DNA from: Pegea sp. RAD2-039
Lineage: Eukaryota > Chordata > Thaliacea > Salpida > Salpidae
Direction of reading: 5' to 3'
DNA length: 64,000 bases
Assembly: GCA_034620365.1 (NCBI GenBank)
Contig: JAQGEQ010000272.1
Span: 554,971-618,970, forward strand
Positions 25,669 to 37,797 of this stretch are shown piece after piece (position 1 is the first letter of the stretch; the number at the start of each line of letters is the position of its first letter). The notes under the pieces are model-generated. The model did not search any database. It was not told the origin of the DNA and saw nothing but the letters and a program-made list of their open reading frames with translations. The translations under genes were made by a program, and so were the position numbers.

Positions 25669-27831
25669 ATGTTAAGGGTGTTAAAAAATTTTCCTGGTTT
25701 AAAAAGACAACTAAGCAGTCCTGTTGGGTCTTCAATCAGATGTTATTCAGATGCTGAGTTAGTTGAAGTGTTTGTCAATGACCAACCTGTCTATGTAGAA
25801 CCTGGTAGTACAGCCCTTCAAGCCTGTGAGCTTGCTGGTGTTCAAATTCCAAGATTTTGTTACCATGAACGTTTATCAGTTGCTGGAAACTGTCGTATGT
25901 GTCTTGTAGATATAGAAAGGGCACCTAAACCCCAAGCATCATGTGCTCTTCCTGTCATGAAAGGAATGAGGATTCAAACTGACTCTGAAAGATCAAAGAA
26001 AGCAAGAGAAGGAATCATGGAGTTTCTACTCGCCAATCATCCGCTTGATTGCCCTATTTGTGACCAGGGTGGGGAATGTGATCTTCAAGATCAATCGATG
26101 ATGTATGGAAGTGATAGAAGTCGATTTCTCGAGTCAAAACGAGCAGTAGAGGATAAAAACATCGGCCCTCTCATCAAGACTATTATGACGAGATGTATTC
26201 AGTGTACTCGATGTGTTAGATTTGCTGATGAGATCGCAGGAGTTGGTGATCTAGGAACAACTGGAAGAGGAAATGATCTTCAAATTGGGACATATGTTGA
26301 AAAGATGTTCAAATCTGAGTTATCTGGAAATATTATCGATATCTGTCCAGTTGGGGCATTGACATCAAAACCATACGCGTTTACAGCTCGTCCTTGGGAA
26401 ACGAGGAAGACAGAGTCTGTAGATGTAATGGATGCAGTTGGGAGTAATATCGTCGTCTCTACAAGAGCAGGAGATGTTCTTCGTGTAATCCCGAGATTAC
26501 ATGAAGATATCAATGAAGAATGGATCTCAGATAAAACCAGATTTGCATATGACGGTTTAAAGCGACAACGTTTGACGGAACCGATGATACGTGACAACCA
26601 GGGCAACTTACGAGTTTCTGGATGGGCTGATGCTCTTCAAGCGGTAGCAGATAAGTTTAAAGCAACTCCTGGACATGAAATAGCAGCTGTGGTTGGTGGA
26701 TTTGCGGATGCAGAGGCTTTGGTGTGTTTGAAGGATTTGTTAAATCGAGCAGATAGTGAAGGTTTATGTACAGAGCAAAGTTTTGCTTCAAAGAGTGGCA
26801 CTGATCTTAGATCTAGTTATTTGATGAATAGTAGCATCACAGGGATTGAAGATTGTGATCTTTTACTGATTGTAGGATCAAATCCTCGTTACGAGGCTCC
26901 TCTTATCAATGCAAGAATCAGAAAGTCTTGGATCCATAACGAGTTAGATGTAGCTGTCATCGGCAGTAAAGTTGATCTTACTTATTCCTACGAACATCTT
27001 GGAGACTCCCCGCAAGCTCTCAAAGAAATCCTCGATGAAAGTCATCCATTTTGGAATAAATTAGCAGCTGCTAAGAAACCGATGATTATTTTGGGAAGTG
27101 ATATTTTCAATCGTGAAGACGCTAGCGGTGTTCATTCATGCGTGGCGGAAATCTCACAAAAACTTCGTCTTTTATCTGACTGTGATGATTGGAAAGTGTT
27201 TAATGTCCTACATAAGGTGGCCAGTCAGGTTGCGGCCCTAGACCTGGGCTACAAACCCGGTGTGGATCACATTAGGGAAAACCCCCCTAAGTTGTTGTTC
27301 TTGCTTGGAGCAGATGAAGGTGCTGTGAGTCGTGAAAATCTCCCCTCAGATTGTTGTGTCGTGTATCTGGGTACACACGGCGACTTCTCAGCCCCATTTG
27401 CTGACGTCATCCTTCCCGGAGCGGCTTACACCGAAAAAAGCGCTACTTACGTCAACACCGAAGGCCGCGCGCAGCTGACACAAGCAGCAGTTTCACCACC
27501 AGGGTACGCTAGAGAAGATTGGAAGATTATTCGCGCGCTTTCAGAGATAGCTGGAAGTCCTCTGACGTATGATGAAGTCGATGAGGTCCGAATCCGGATG
27601 TCAGAGATCTCACCGAATCTGACTCGTTACAATTTTGTCGAAGATGCTAATTACTTTCAACAAGCTACCCATGTGGCCCAACAAACAAGCCCACAACTGC
27701 TGACCACTTGTCTGGGCGTGTCCCAACTGTCCCTGGCTGATTTCTATATGACCGATCATATCTCTCGATCTTCTCTGACAATGGCTAAATGTGTGAAAGC
27801 AGCTACATCTGGACTAGCTCCTCAATTGTAA
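25669..27831 (+). CDS. NDUFS1: NADH-ubiquinone oxidoreductase 75 kDa subunit, intronless
   Basis: Largest iron-sulfur subunit of the complex I N-module in the mitochondrial matrix arm. The 720 residues match the animal length (about 727). An N-terminal presequence ([17 protein letters not shown]) precedes a ferredoxin-type [2Fe-2S] domain with Cys64, Cys75, Cys78 and Cys92 ([16 protein letters not shown]). The N5 cluster ligands follow in [14 protein letters not shown] (His124, Cys128, Cys131, Cys137), then the N4 ligands in RCIQCTRC (176, 179, 182) with Cys226 of ICPVGAL. The remainder is the molybdopterin-oxidoreductase-like domain without a cofactor site. The single-exon structure contrasts with neighbouring multi-exon genes. 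The stop is only 88 bp before the SPDL1 ATG, with no AATAAA between them. Confidence 0.99.
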   Translation: MLRVLKNFPGLKRQLSSPVGSSIRCYSDAELVEVFVNDQPVYVEPGSTALQACELAGVQIPRFCYHERLSVAGNCRMCLVDIERAPKPQASCALPVMKGMRIQTDSERSKKAREGIMEFLLANHPLDCPICDQGGECDLQDQSMMYGSDRSRFLESKRAVEDKNIGPLIKTIMTRCIQCTRCVRFADEIAGVGDLGTTGRGNDLQIGTYVEKMFKSELSGNIIDICPVGALTSKPYAFTARPWETRKTESVDVMDAVGSNIVVSTRAGDVLRVIPRLHEDINEEWISDKTRFAYDGLKRQRLTEPMIRDNQGNLRVSGWADALQAVADKFKATPGHEIAAVVGGFADAEALVCLKDLLNRADSEGLCTEQSFASKSGTDLRSSYLMNSSITGIEDCDLLLIVGSNPRYEAPLINARIRKSWIHNELDVAVIGSKVDLTYSYEHLGDSPQALKEILDESHPFWNKLAAAKKPMIILGSDIFNREDASGVHSCVAEISQKLRLLSDCDDWKVFNVLHKVASQVAALDLGYKPGVDHIRENPPKLLFLLGADEGAVSRENLPSDCCVVYLGTHGDFSAPFADVILPGAAYTEKSATYVNTEGRAQLTQAAVSPPGYAREDWKIIRALSEIAGSPLTYDEVDEVRIRMSEISPNLTRYNFVEDANYFQQATHVAQQTSPQLLTTCLGVSQLSLADFYMTDHISRSSLTMAKCVKAATSGLAPQL

Positions 27832-27919
27832 TCTTTCAGACTTTTTCTTTCTTGTTTCGCTCGCGCTTGTGACGTCATAAGCAGCGATGTAATCTATTTG
27901 TGTTTTAGGTTTGTTGTAA
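27832..27919 (+). promoter_or_regulatory. Short NDUFS1-SPDL1 spacer with acceptor and TGACGTCA
   Basis: This 88-bp spacer holds a perfect TGACGTCA (27870-27877), a CGCTCGCGC stretch, and a 3' splice-acceptor-like TTGTGTTTTAG ending at 27908, 11 nt before the SPDL1 ATG. No poly(A) signal is visible. It could be an operon spacer processed by trans-splicing, or a compact promoter. Confidence 0.5.
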
Positions 27920-30142
27920 ATGACGACAAGTATGATTGATGAAGAAGTGATGAGACGCCTGCAACACTTTCATGAAAATGGTTGGTGGTGGTGATGACGT
28001 CATTTACGCGTTTCGTCATCTTGATTGTAATCTTTAGGTGATCTTCAAGAATTGATCAAGTCTTTTGAAGAGAACAAAAAGCTGAAGGAAGAGTTGAAAC
28101 TAGTTGAAGTGAAAATGGAAGAGATGAAGCAGGCTAATTACTCGCTCACCAATCGCTTGAAGGTAATCTTCATCTATAAGATCATTTTAAGATTCAGATT
28201 TTATAATTTAATTTAATAAATCAGAAAAATGTTTGAAGTTTAAATTAATGAAGAAAAATTAGAAACAATTTTATATTCAATATTCAGAAAGAACAAGATT
28301 ACGAACGTTCTTGGTGCTTTAAAGAACAGACGAAAGTTGAAGAGAATCACAAAGAGATGATGAAGAAGATGAAGTCTAATCATTTCAATCAAATGGAACA
28401 ATTAAGAAGCGAGGTTCTCGCGTGTGTGACGTCATATGTTTGATGAACTTAAATTAAACTTTTTAGAATTTACAATTGCAAGAAAAAGAAATTGAAAAAG
28501 AGAGAATAATTGAGGATTTAAAGATTAATATCAAGAAGATGAAGGAAGAAATAGAGAGTTTGCAGATGATCGATTTGCAGAAGTAAGAGTTTCGCGTAAA
28601 CGAGCTTCATCTGATCATTTACATAATCCCAGCTCTCCAGTTGATGATTCAAGTATGACGTCACAAACACGCGCGAATGATGAAGGATTGCAAGAGAGAT
28701 TAGACGAGATGAAAAAGAAGATGTTAGAACAAGAATTAGTCGTCAGCTCCCAACTTGCACAGGTGAGACTGATCACGTGACTCGTCCATCAATCACGTGA
28801 CTCGTCCATCAATCACGTGACTTGTTTTCAGATCGCGCAGTTGACGAGGGAGTTGAAGAGGTTAGAAGAAGCGAAGAAAAGCTCAGATGACTTGAATACG
28901 TTCTACAGCAACAAGATCGAAGTAATGACGTCACAGATCGCGTCAAATTGTTACACGGCTTCGATTCGTAGACTAACAAGAATGAAGCGGCTAATTTACA
29001 ATCCACTATCGACGCGTTGCAACTAGAGATTTCGTGCGGGAGTCGTCATGGCAACTCGTTGTTTGCTGAAGTCGATGAACGTCGAATCGAAGTTGAGGTG
29101 AAATTAAGAAAGTAAGTTTCGTCACGTGAGAAATTTCAGCCAATCAAATGGCTTGCTTTGAACGTAGAAGTGAAAATCAGTTGAAATTGTTGAAAAATGA
29201 AGTTGTAAATTCGAAGAACACAATCGCGCGTCAAAGAGTGAGTTCTTTGAGTAAATTTGAAGTCTCTCAATAAGAAGTCCAAACACTTTCTCAGTAATCT
29301 TTCTCAAGTATCTCTGATATGATGATCTTCACCATTTGATCTTATTCTTCATCTCTTTTTCTTGTTCAGATCACTATCTTTCATTTAACTCAAGAACAAA
29401 ATAATGAAATCGAGAAACAGCGAATCAATAATCTCGGCAAAGAGCTTTTTCAATCGTTAAATGACAACCAGAAGTTGGCTGAAACCAACAAGCAACTGAA
29501 TAAGCAACTGCTGGAGAAAGTAGGTCTTCATGAAGATCTTGTTCGATCTTATTTATGTTTTTGTAGTTAGAACCTTTAAGAAATTCTATTGCGAATAGTG
29601 AAGAGAAAGATGTCTACCTCTCGTACTTGAAAGCAGAGATTGCGGAAAAATCGTGAGTTTCTGATCTTTCTTTGTTAAGATTCTAATTCTATCTTGACTA
29701 GCTTACAAATTGACGATCTAAACTGCCTCGTACGTAAGAAAGACTTGGATTTATCTCAAGAAGTGATTTTGAAAAACGAATCCGAGTCAAAGAATCATGA
29801 ATTGAAAATTGAAAATAGAAGACTTCATTTCTCATGTGTCAAGAAAGATCATGAAATTGATCAATTAAAGGTGAAGTTATGTAAAGATGGGATATTTATT
29901 TGATGTTTATACTTCATGTTAGTCGCCATCACCTAATCTATTTCCTGCTTCTGACTTGAGTGGAGGTAATCGTGAACAAATCGTTCTTAGAAACTCTTCA
30001 GTTGTAAATGAGAATAAAGAGAATAAGGCGCAGGTTTCACCAAAAAAAGGTTTGATTTCTATATTTCTGATTTCTTTGCTTAATTCTGTTGTTTTTAGAT
30101 CAAGTTACTGACGAATATATTGAAAGTTGCAACCAAATGTAG
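27920..30142 (+). CDS. SPDL1: Spindly homologue, kinetochore dynein adaptor (13 exons)
   Basis: Exons: 27920-27980, 28038-28162, 28288-28413, 28467-28582, 28633-28762, 28832-28921, 28972-29111, 29168-29237, 29370-29519, 29567-29652, 29702-29870, 29923-30049, 30099-30142; they close in frame to 477 residues. Spindly recruits dynein-dynactin to kinetochores in mitosis. Residues 1 to about 410 are almost entirely predicted coiled coil rich in Glu, Lys and Gln. The diagnostic Spindly box GNSLFAEVDERR lies at about 243-254. The C-terminus ends CNQM, a CaaX box with Met; the human protein ends CPQQ and needs farnesylation for kinetochore binding. The N-terminal dynein-binding AAxxG (CC1) motif is not visible at the expected place. 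Introns are 45-150 bp and carry several TGACGTCA and CACGTG palindromes. Poly(A) signal AATAAA at 30308-30313. Confidence 0.9.
28763..28831 (+). repeat. SPDL1 intron 5 built from a 20-bp tandem repeat with E-boxes
   Basis: Almost the whole 69-bp intron consists of ATCACGTGACTCGTCCATCA repeated from 28772, again from 28792, and a partial third copy from 28812. Each copy has the palindrome CACGTG. Confidence 0.9.
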
Positions 30143-30307
30143 GAGACTGTTGTTTGAAAGTTTTCAACCGCTGCTTTCTACCTACTAATTGATGGCTATT
30201 TACTAACAGAAATATTCTGGTTTGTTCCTACAAACTCTCTTTTCTATTTCATCATTCTTTTTGATGAGGTTTTCTAAAAGTTCTTTCATTCAATAACAAA
30301 AACTGTT

Positions 30308-30344
30308 AATAAAAAAATCGACAAGTTTCAATCAGTAAATTTAT
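30308..30344. terminator. Facing poly(A) signals of SPDL1 and the lipase gene
   Basis: AATAAA on the plus strand (30308-30313) can serve SPDL1, 166 nt after its stop. TTTATT at 30339-30344 is AATAAA on the minus strand, 13 nt beyond the lipase stop at 30357. The stop codons are only 214 bp apart, so the two 3' ends probably overlap or abut. Confidence 0.55.
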
Positions 30345-30356
30345 TGGAAGAGCGAT

Positions 30357-33018
30357 TTAACACAAGTTGAATTGATATCTTCTTTCCGGTTCCATTTCAA
30401 CATCTTCATCACCACAAAAAGTCATTCTGAAACAAACACATCTTCATGTTGTGATTAAGAATTTCGAAACTTACTTTTGTTGTAAATGACCAACAAAAAT
30501 TGAGACAGTGCCCACATAGAGCCGTCTTTTGGTCACTGTCCATTCGTCTTGATACCACAACAACTTGACATGGTCCAGACTTTCCGGAAATACTTTGAAA
30601 TGAGTTGCGAAAGAGTAGTTCCGGTTAGGTCTCAGCACCAAAGAGACATCATCACTTCAAAATAGTTGCTCATAAAAACAAAATTTTATGAAGTATCTGA
30701 GATTACTTGCTCAATTGGACTTGTTCACTGTTTTCATCTCTTCCATATAAGCTAAGAAATAGTCTTCCTTCCACTTCATCGCTTTTTGAGGTCGTGTGTA
30801 CTTCTGTATTCACCAAATACTCTGCAGGGAAAATTTTTAATATTTTTAAGCTTCAAATTATTTGTTGAGTTGAAGTAACCACAAAATGGCTTTTGGGAAC
30901 TTGTTGAAAGGTAGAGATCAGTAGACCAACTGTCAGATAGAATTGTAGCGCTGTTGATAGCGTTGTAGCCCATCGACATACAAGATCCCTGAACAAGTAA
31001 TTTTAAAAAGTTGCTAGAAGTGGATTGTGGGTCAAACTTCTTAATCAATTTACTTTTGCATTTAAATATAACTCTACAGTCGATTGCAAATTACAATCTT
31101 GAGTTTAGAAAACACAATTGTTTGAAACACCTTTTTAAAATATTAAAAAAACCAACAGAACTCGAATTTAGAATTCTCTATTGAGTTTATGCGGCCGCTG
31201 AAGAACCCACAAATTTAAGTTCTTATCTAAAATTTCATGAATTAAAGTTTTAATTAGAAAAATGAAAGTAAGAGTATCTACAATACCCTGAAGACGAACA
31301 GCATCTACATTAACCACAAGAATCAAATAGTTACAAAACCATATAAAGAAAGATATTAATGAAACCGTTTCATGAAGTTATGATCAAACAAACTTACTTC
31401 ACATTCAGTGCACTTCCCGTCTAAGTAATCCACAAAACTTGAACAGGGGTACCCATAGAAGGGGCAACTACTCAGAACACTTTCTTGGTAGAAGTCAACA
31501 GCTCGCTGGTGATTACACACAACAATATTTTGAACTCCTGTTACTATACCGTCTGGGTCCCAGATGGTGGTCAGGATGTTCTATTTGATTACCAAATGGT
31601 TGTTAAATCAATAGTGGACCAATCTGGTCACCTGGTCACACCCGGGCTGGTCAATTCCATCATTGGGCCAGAAGTCCACATGTCCGGATTTCTGGTTAAT
31701 TCCTGATCCCAAATTAATTAGTTTTTCAGCATCAGTATGAATAGCTTGGACAAAAGTGGCGTCACTTGAATCCAATCTCACAACTTCTGAAGCGCCTTCA
31801 AAGTATGGACCAGCTGGGTCGAGACCTGATGACGTCATTTTTGAAAATGCTTGAAAAGACTACGTCATAATTGAATACCTGTAATTTGAGCAAACTTTCC
31901 CAGCCCTCGACTGGTTAAGTAATTACTGGCATATCCACAAGCATGTGCCCCTAAACTGTGTCCTATGCAGTGGACCAGAGATGCATTTCCTCCGAATGAA
32001 TTCTACAAAAAAACTTTAAAAACTTTGAAGTTCGACATTCGACTAACGATAAAGTTTTTAACAAAAAGTCCAATTTCGGCTCCAGTGATTTGTGAGTCGG
32101 TCGCACTTTGAAAGTAGTTAAGTTGAGTTCCTCCAGCCCAATGGACTCTAATTGAGTTGATATCTTCTTTCTGCAAAATTGAAACTTTTAAACGAAGTTT
32201 TTTGATTAGTTTTGAAATATTTTGTTTTCATTTCAATTATTAGCAAATATTTTGAACTTTTTCTCACTGCAAGGTGAGTATCGCTCATCAGAGTCACCCA
32301 ATCAGCGTCTCCGCTTGTAAAGTATCCATGAATGATAAATTTGGTAATCTTAGTAGGATCAAAAGATGTTGTTCTAAGGAACAAAGCTTCTATAATTATC
32401 TGGAAATGATAAAACTTCTAATCAAGTCCTTAATTTAAAGAACTAAGATTTGAAAAGATAACTATTGATAACTTAAAGTATCTTCTATTTAATTTTAAAA
32501 TTAAAATTATTAAAATGAGAAAATTAAAACTCCAAAAAAAATTTAAATTAATTAAATTGATTTCAACTAAATGTAACAAATCAAAAGACTACAAACTTTA
32601 AATTATCCATGTTTGTATTGAAGACTTCTAAATCGGATCTTCTTCTTGTATCTAAGTAAAATCTTGTGTCGACTGATTTAGGACTGCTAGGAAGATAATT
32701 TCCAGATCGCTCATCAGTCCCTCCCCAAGGGGGCTGGTCATTAAAGGTTCCCAGTCCATCATAAGTAATAGTTTCACCTTAGATTGAAAAATCAAAAATT
32801 TTATTAACAATAAAAGTTTGTTGAGAAGATGTTATTACATGTATCTCTTTATTACAAAAATATTTTTGAAAATAGTTTTAATATCGAATTTTTTTTATAT
32901 AAAATTAAAACAAATTTTAATACAGATAAATAAATACAATAAATACAGAACTTTTTCATCACAAACCTTTCACACAAATGTAACGGCTCACTAATAAAAT
33001 AAAAGTAAAAAAAAACAT
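30357..33018 (-). CDS. Pancreatic-lipase-family secreted lipase (11 exons)
   Basis: Exons on the minus strand: 33018-32967, 32777-32593, 32399-32268, 32170-32048, 32002-31879, 31825-31632, 31580-31398, 30988-30880, 30821-30707, 30654-30475, 30426-30357. They close in frame to 488 residues. The start [16 protein letters not shown] is a signal peptide. Family landmarks are [32 protein letters not shown] (oxyanion strand), GHSLGAH with nucleophile Ser180, [11 protein letters not shown] with Asp208, and [10 protein letters not shown] with His294; the catalytic triad is complete. A PLAT/C2-like domain fills about 360-488, ending RYQFNLC as in vertebrate lipases. It is probably a secreted acylglycerol or phospholipid hydrolase; substrate cannot be read. 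The phase-consistent donor of exon 2 is GTAGTC at 32592. Exon 8 and part of intron 7 were copied to 38239-38446. Confidence 0.93.
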
Positions 33019-33034
33019 TTTACTTTCAGTTTAT

Positions 33035-34553
33035 CTGCAATAATAAAACTGTTGTAATGATAAGATTATTTTAAATCTTTAAAAGTAGAATTAACTAGAA
33101 AATGGTTTTGAATTACTGCTTTATATTATACTGTGAGAAACTTAAAGATGGTGCTAATAGATGTTATTTGTTTTGCGTTTTATACATTTTTTTCAAGGCC
33201 ATACTTGAACGAATAAAATTTTTCGTCTTATTCTGCAACTTACTGCAAATAAACTTGCCTAGAAAAACTATATGACAAACAAAAAATATACAGCACAAAA
33301 AAATCATTTGAGATAGTACAAAAAGACCTAGCTTTAATAAAAAGAATTCTTTAAAAAGTTACTTAAGCTTATTTAAAAAGAAATTATCATTAAAAATATT
33401 TAGAAACACCGTTCTTTATAATCTACTGACATAAAAAATGAACTAAAAATGAACAAAACCACTTAAATTAAACTCACATCACTAATTACGATGATATTTT
33501 TCGTATTGACTAGTAATTCTTAAAAAAATAACCGCATTCCATTAAATATGAATAGTCTGATATCAAAAACATAATCAAACGACTTTTGGCTCGTGCAAGT
33601 AAAAAGTTAATGCTAAGTAAATATAAAATTTCTTTTCAATGACAGTTAGTGCGAAATTTATAACTATACCTGATATATAATACATTAAAAGCTCGGTTTA
33701 GATTCAAAAGATTGATATATATAATTTTATTTTGAATGAAATAACAAAGATTACATATAAATAAATGCAATATAAAGAGAGCATATAATAGTGAGTGATT
33801 AGGAGATCTTAGTTCAAGACCGTTTGAAAAGTTGTGATAAGCTTAGAAATTGCATCTACTATAAAAATTCTTATTTCTATCTGAAAATTTTCTGAAAATT
33901 TTTTTAAAATATAATTTACTGATTGTTGATATAGTTAACAAGTAAATCAATGCATTTTATAGAAAGCTACGCGGCACTAAACAGCTAGAAATACCGATTT
34001 TTTACAGGTGATGACGTAGAAATTAAATCATTGGATGTAGTACAATAACAGACTGCGTGTTCAACTTATTTTAATATATCTGATTATTAGTAATTGATTT
34101 GATGTTTGGTTGTTTAATAACTGTACTTTATTCAATTATGGTAATCGAATTTGATCTTCTATATTTTTTACTATGTACCTAGCTTTTTTTTTAAACTAGC
34201 TGTTTTGTAATTATGATTTGATAATTAGGCTGAAAAATAATTTTATAAGGAATAAAAATTAGTTTGAATTCATCAATAACCAGTTTGTTTCGAGTATCAA
34301 CCTTATTTTATATTTTTTTTACAATTTTTATTTGAACTTGCAAATTTGATTTTAAAATTAGTTGATTAATTGAAAAATTATTTTTAGTTTTATATATTTC
34401 CTTTTTTTGGAATTGATATATTATCTTATGCAAATACTTTCATATTTTTTTATTACCATATTATGAAAGTCACTTTTATAGAAATATATTTAATCTACAT
34501 AAAAAGATTTTATGATCAATTTAAAATTCAAATATTACTTTTTATTACTAAAG
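33035..34553. other. Intergenic between divergent lipase and DDOST genes
   Basis: About 1.5 kb of AT-rich DNA between two divergently transcribed genes, so it should hold both promoters. A TGATGACGTAG word stands near 34008. No TATA arrangement is convincing, and no exon is seen. Confidence 0.4.
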
Positions 34554-34577
34554 GGTAGATTCAAATAATAAATTATT

Positions 34578-37004
34578 ATGAAGTTGTTAATAGTTTTTTT
34601 GGGAATTATTTTATTCTTAAGTTCAGCTTCTGCATCCAAAAAGACTCTTATTCTTTATGATAACATTGACATCAAATCCACACATTCAATATTTTTCAAC
34701 AAACTTTCAAGTAAGTTTTTATGAACTCTGATATTAGTGATTATAGTAAATTAACATAATAATAATAATAATAAAATAATAATAATAATATAAAATATAA
34801 TTTTCACTTTGCAACTTTTTATAACTACAATATTTAATTTTTCATTTAATGTTTTTTATATAAGTAAAATGTTTTGATTTTATATATGATTCTTATATGC
34901 AAATCAACTACTTCCTAATCTTATGATTATAAACTTTTCAGATCATGGATTTGAATTAGTGTTCAAATCTGCTGATGATCCAAGCTTAGACTTGTTCAGT
35001 TATGGAAATCGAATTTATGATCATCTAATTCTATTCTGTCCTTCTGTAGAAGGTTCATTTACCTTCAAATTAGTCATCTGTACTTATTTGTAAATCTTCA
35101 AAACTTATTTTCATAGACTTTGGAGGCTCAATCAAAGTTTCAACTATCACAGACTTTATTGATAATGGTGGGAATCTGTTTGTTGCGGCAGATTCAAGCA
35201 TTGGAGAGCCTCTTAGAGAACTTGCTGCTGAATGTGGAGTTGAATTTGATGAGGTTCAAATTCTATTTGAAATATTTAAAGTCTCCAACTTAAATTATTT
35301 AAATCTAAATATCTTTTTCAGCTACTTATAAAGTTTTATACTTCAATATTTTTATAGTTAATTTTTAAACGTACTTCTTTGCTTTATTGCTAAAATTCGT
35401 TAATGTTTTTATGATTCTTTTGTAGGAACGTACAGCTGTTATTGACCATCACAATGTAGATATTAACGATAAGGGCTCACATACAAGAATTGTAGTTGAC
35501 AACAAAAATCTGATATCTTCTGAGTTGATTGTAGGAAAAGTTGAAGCACCTCTTCTATTTAAAGGAGTCGGGTTGGTTGAATTTGTTCATTTGTAGTTAG
35601 ATTTGTGACTCTACTCGGGTAACTCTGTTTGCAAAGATTAATTTAAACTCCTAAGGACATAAAAATGATCCAGCGTGATTTGGTTATCACAATTTTGGGA
35701 GCTTTTTAAAGGGGCAGGGGTTAGGGTGACTTGTTTTAGAAGTTGTGAGACTCAGCAATAAGATTTTAATCCAATCAATTTGCTTGTAGAATGGTTCTTG
35801 ATCCTGAAAATCAACTTGTGATGCCGATACTGAAAGGAACTGAAACTTGCTACACTTATTTCCCAGATGAGAAAATTGGTCAATACCCACACGCGATTGG
35901 TAGCAACACCATGTTAATTACTGGTCTCCAGGTAGATCCCAGTTCTTCATCTCCTATATTTCTTTAATTTAATTTGTTTTCAGGCACGAAATAATGCTCG
36001 CATTGTTTTTTCGGGATCTTTAGATTTTTTCAGCAACGAGTACTTTAAAGCTGGAGTCCAACGCAGTGGTGCTGGTTCCACAAAGTAACCATCAATTCAG
36101 CAAACAATCTTTCGATTCCAATTTACAATTTGTAGGTATGCACTTTCTGGAAATGAAGTTTTGTCCAATGCTCTTTCATTATGGATGTTTCAAGAAAAAG
36201 GGGTCCTCAGAACTGGTAAAGTCTCTCATCACAAAGTATCTGAAGCACAAGCTCCTGGAGCTTATACTATTCTCGACAATGTGGTAATTACCGACAATTT
36301 CTAATGAAGTGATCTTAGTGATACCTTGATAAGTTACAACTTCAAATCTCACATTTGAATTTCTCGGAAATTATTTCCATCAGTATTTGGATACCAGAAG
36401 AGTTTTTTTTGTTTCTTAAGAATCTGTGACCTTCAAAAGGTCGACACTAGCATCAACTATATCGAACTGAAGTCACGAATGCTTTTCTTCTCAACAACTT
36501 TACATTTTTGTCTAATTTCCTAGAATTTAATTTTTTTAAACTCTTGTCAACTTCTTTGAAGCACTATAGTATCGTGATCGAAGAAATGAATTCAGAAGGA
36601 AACTGGCAACCTTACGTCAGTGATGATGTTCAAATGGAGTTTGTCCGAATCGACCCATTCGTCCGAACTAAACTTTCATTGAACAAGTCAACGAGCTCAT
36701 ACGGAATCGACTTTAGGCTTCCTGATGTATATGGAGTCTTCCAGTTTAAAGTCAACTACGCTAGATTGGGTTACACTTTTCTAAACAGCGCCACTCAGGT
36801 AGGTGAAAGATCAACAAATTGACATTAGAAAGTAATATTTGTTTGTAGGTTTCAGTTCGACCTTTACAACACACTCAATATGAGCGCTTCATTACTTCAG
36901 CTTATCCATACTACGCGAGCGCTTTCAGTATGATGCTTGGAGTCTTTCTGTTTTCTTTCGTTTTTCTTTATCATAAGAACAGCGAAAAAACAAAAGCAGA
37001 ATAA
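34578..37004 (+). CDS. DDOST: Oligosaccharyltransferase 48 kDa subunit (nine exons)
   Basis: Exons: 34578-34710, 34942-35052, 35117-35253, 35426-35571, 35790-35931, 35984-36084, 36136-36283, 36562-36798, 36849-37004; 436 residues in frame (human precursor 456). It is a non-catalytic subunit of the ER oligosaccharyltransferase that N-glycosylates nascent chains. It begins with a signal peptide ([19 protein letters not shown]). The lumenal part has the conserved [100 protein letters not shown] and [13 protein letters not shown] single C-terminal membrane helix ([20 protein letters not shown]) ends in a short KNSEKTKAE tail. An AATAAA overlaps the stop codon (37000-37005). Confidence 0.98.
34757..34791. 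repeat. AAT microsatellite in DDOST intron 1
   Basis: Two runs of AAT/ATA triplets, five to six repeats each, interrupted by one AAA. Confidence 0.85.
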
Positions 37005-37017
37005 ATCTTTTTCTCAC

Positions 37018-37797
37018 CTTTATATATGGAGAGATAGTATCATATTTTTTAGACTTATTCTGCAGCTATTTTCTTTCATCTACTCGATTGTTTAGTTTAA
37101 ATTATTCCGATAGGTCTTTACCACCCATCAATGCCTAATAACAATAAAGTAGATCGAATTCGAAGCAAATTTTCAGTATTTATTACTAATTTGTACCAAA
37201 TAATTAAATAGTTTATTAGATTTCTCGTTACAAACTCCACATGTTGATATCTAATGATGTTATTCGAATAAAAGATTTCTTCTAATTTTAAGTTTTGTGC
37301 AATTTTCAATGAAATTGTTTCTCATTAAAAATAAAAACAATTCGAAGACTTTTGTATCTACTAAAATTGAATAAATGTTCCTTCTTAAACACTTTCATCA
37401 AACTTAAATATTTGATTTTAATCATTCAATAAAATGTTACAATTTGTAAAGAAAGTTGGAAGGTCTTTTAGGTTTCTTTCAATTTTACACAAACTTGACT
37501 CCATATGAAGGTTTGCTGACAATGGAGTCTCAGTAATTTCGAAATCAACTAAAGTTTTTGTGGAAATTATTTGCAAATATTTCAACTGTTAGTTGATATA
37601 AAAGCGGAAGTTAAAAGAATTTAGAAAACATTTTTTGACAAAGAAGAAAGCTTTGACGAATAAGAGATATTTTACTGGCTTCCTAAAATGATAAAAGATC
37701 CCCTATTTTGTGAAAGAGTTAGTTATAAGACTAAATTTGATTCAGTTACATCTTGCACTTTACTATCATGTGAAGCTACCACAAATGATAATTTTAT
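37018..37797. other. Intergenic downstream of DDOST
   Basis: AT-rich spacer with AATAAA words near 37145 and 37268. No gene seen. Confidence 0.45.

Noticed and set aside
31192..31199. NotI site (GCGGCCGC) 16 bp after an EcoRI site in lipase intron 7, hinting at a cloning artefact
   Set aside because: Exons on both sides join in phase and belong to the same lipase. Part of the intron is also found in the 38239-38446 copy. Chance is enough, though the 409-bp intron could be checked with raw reads.
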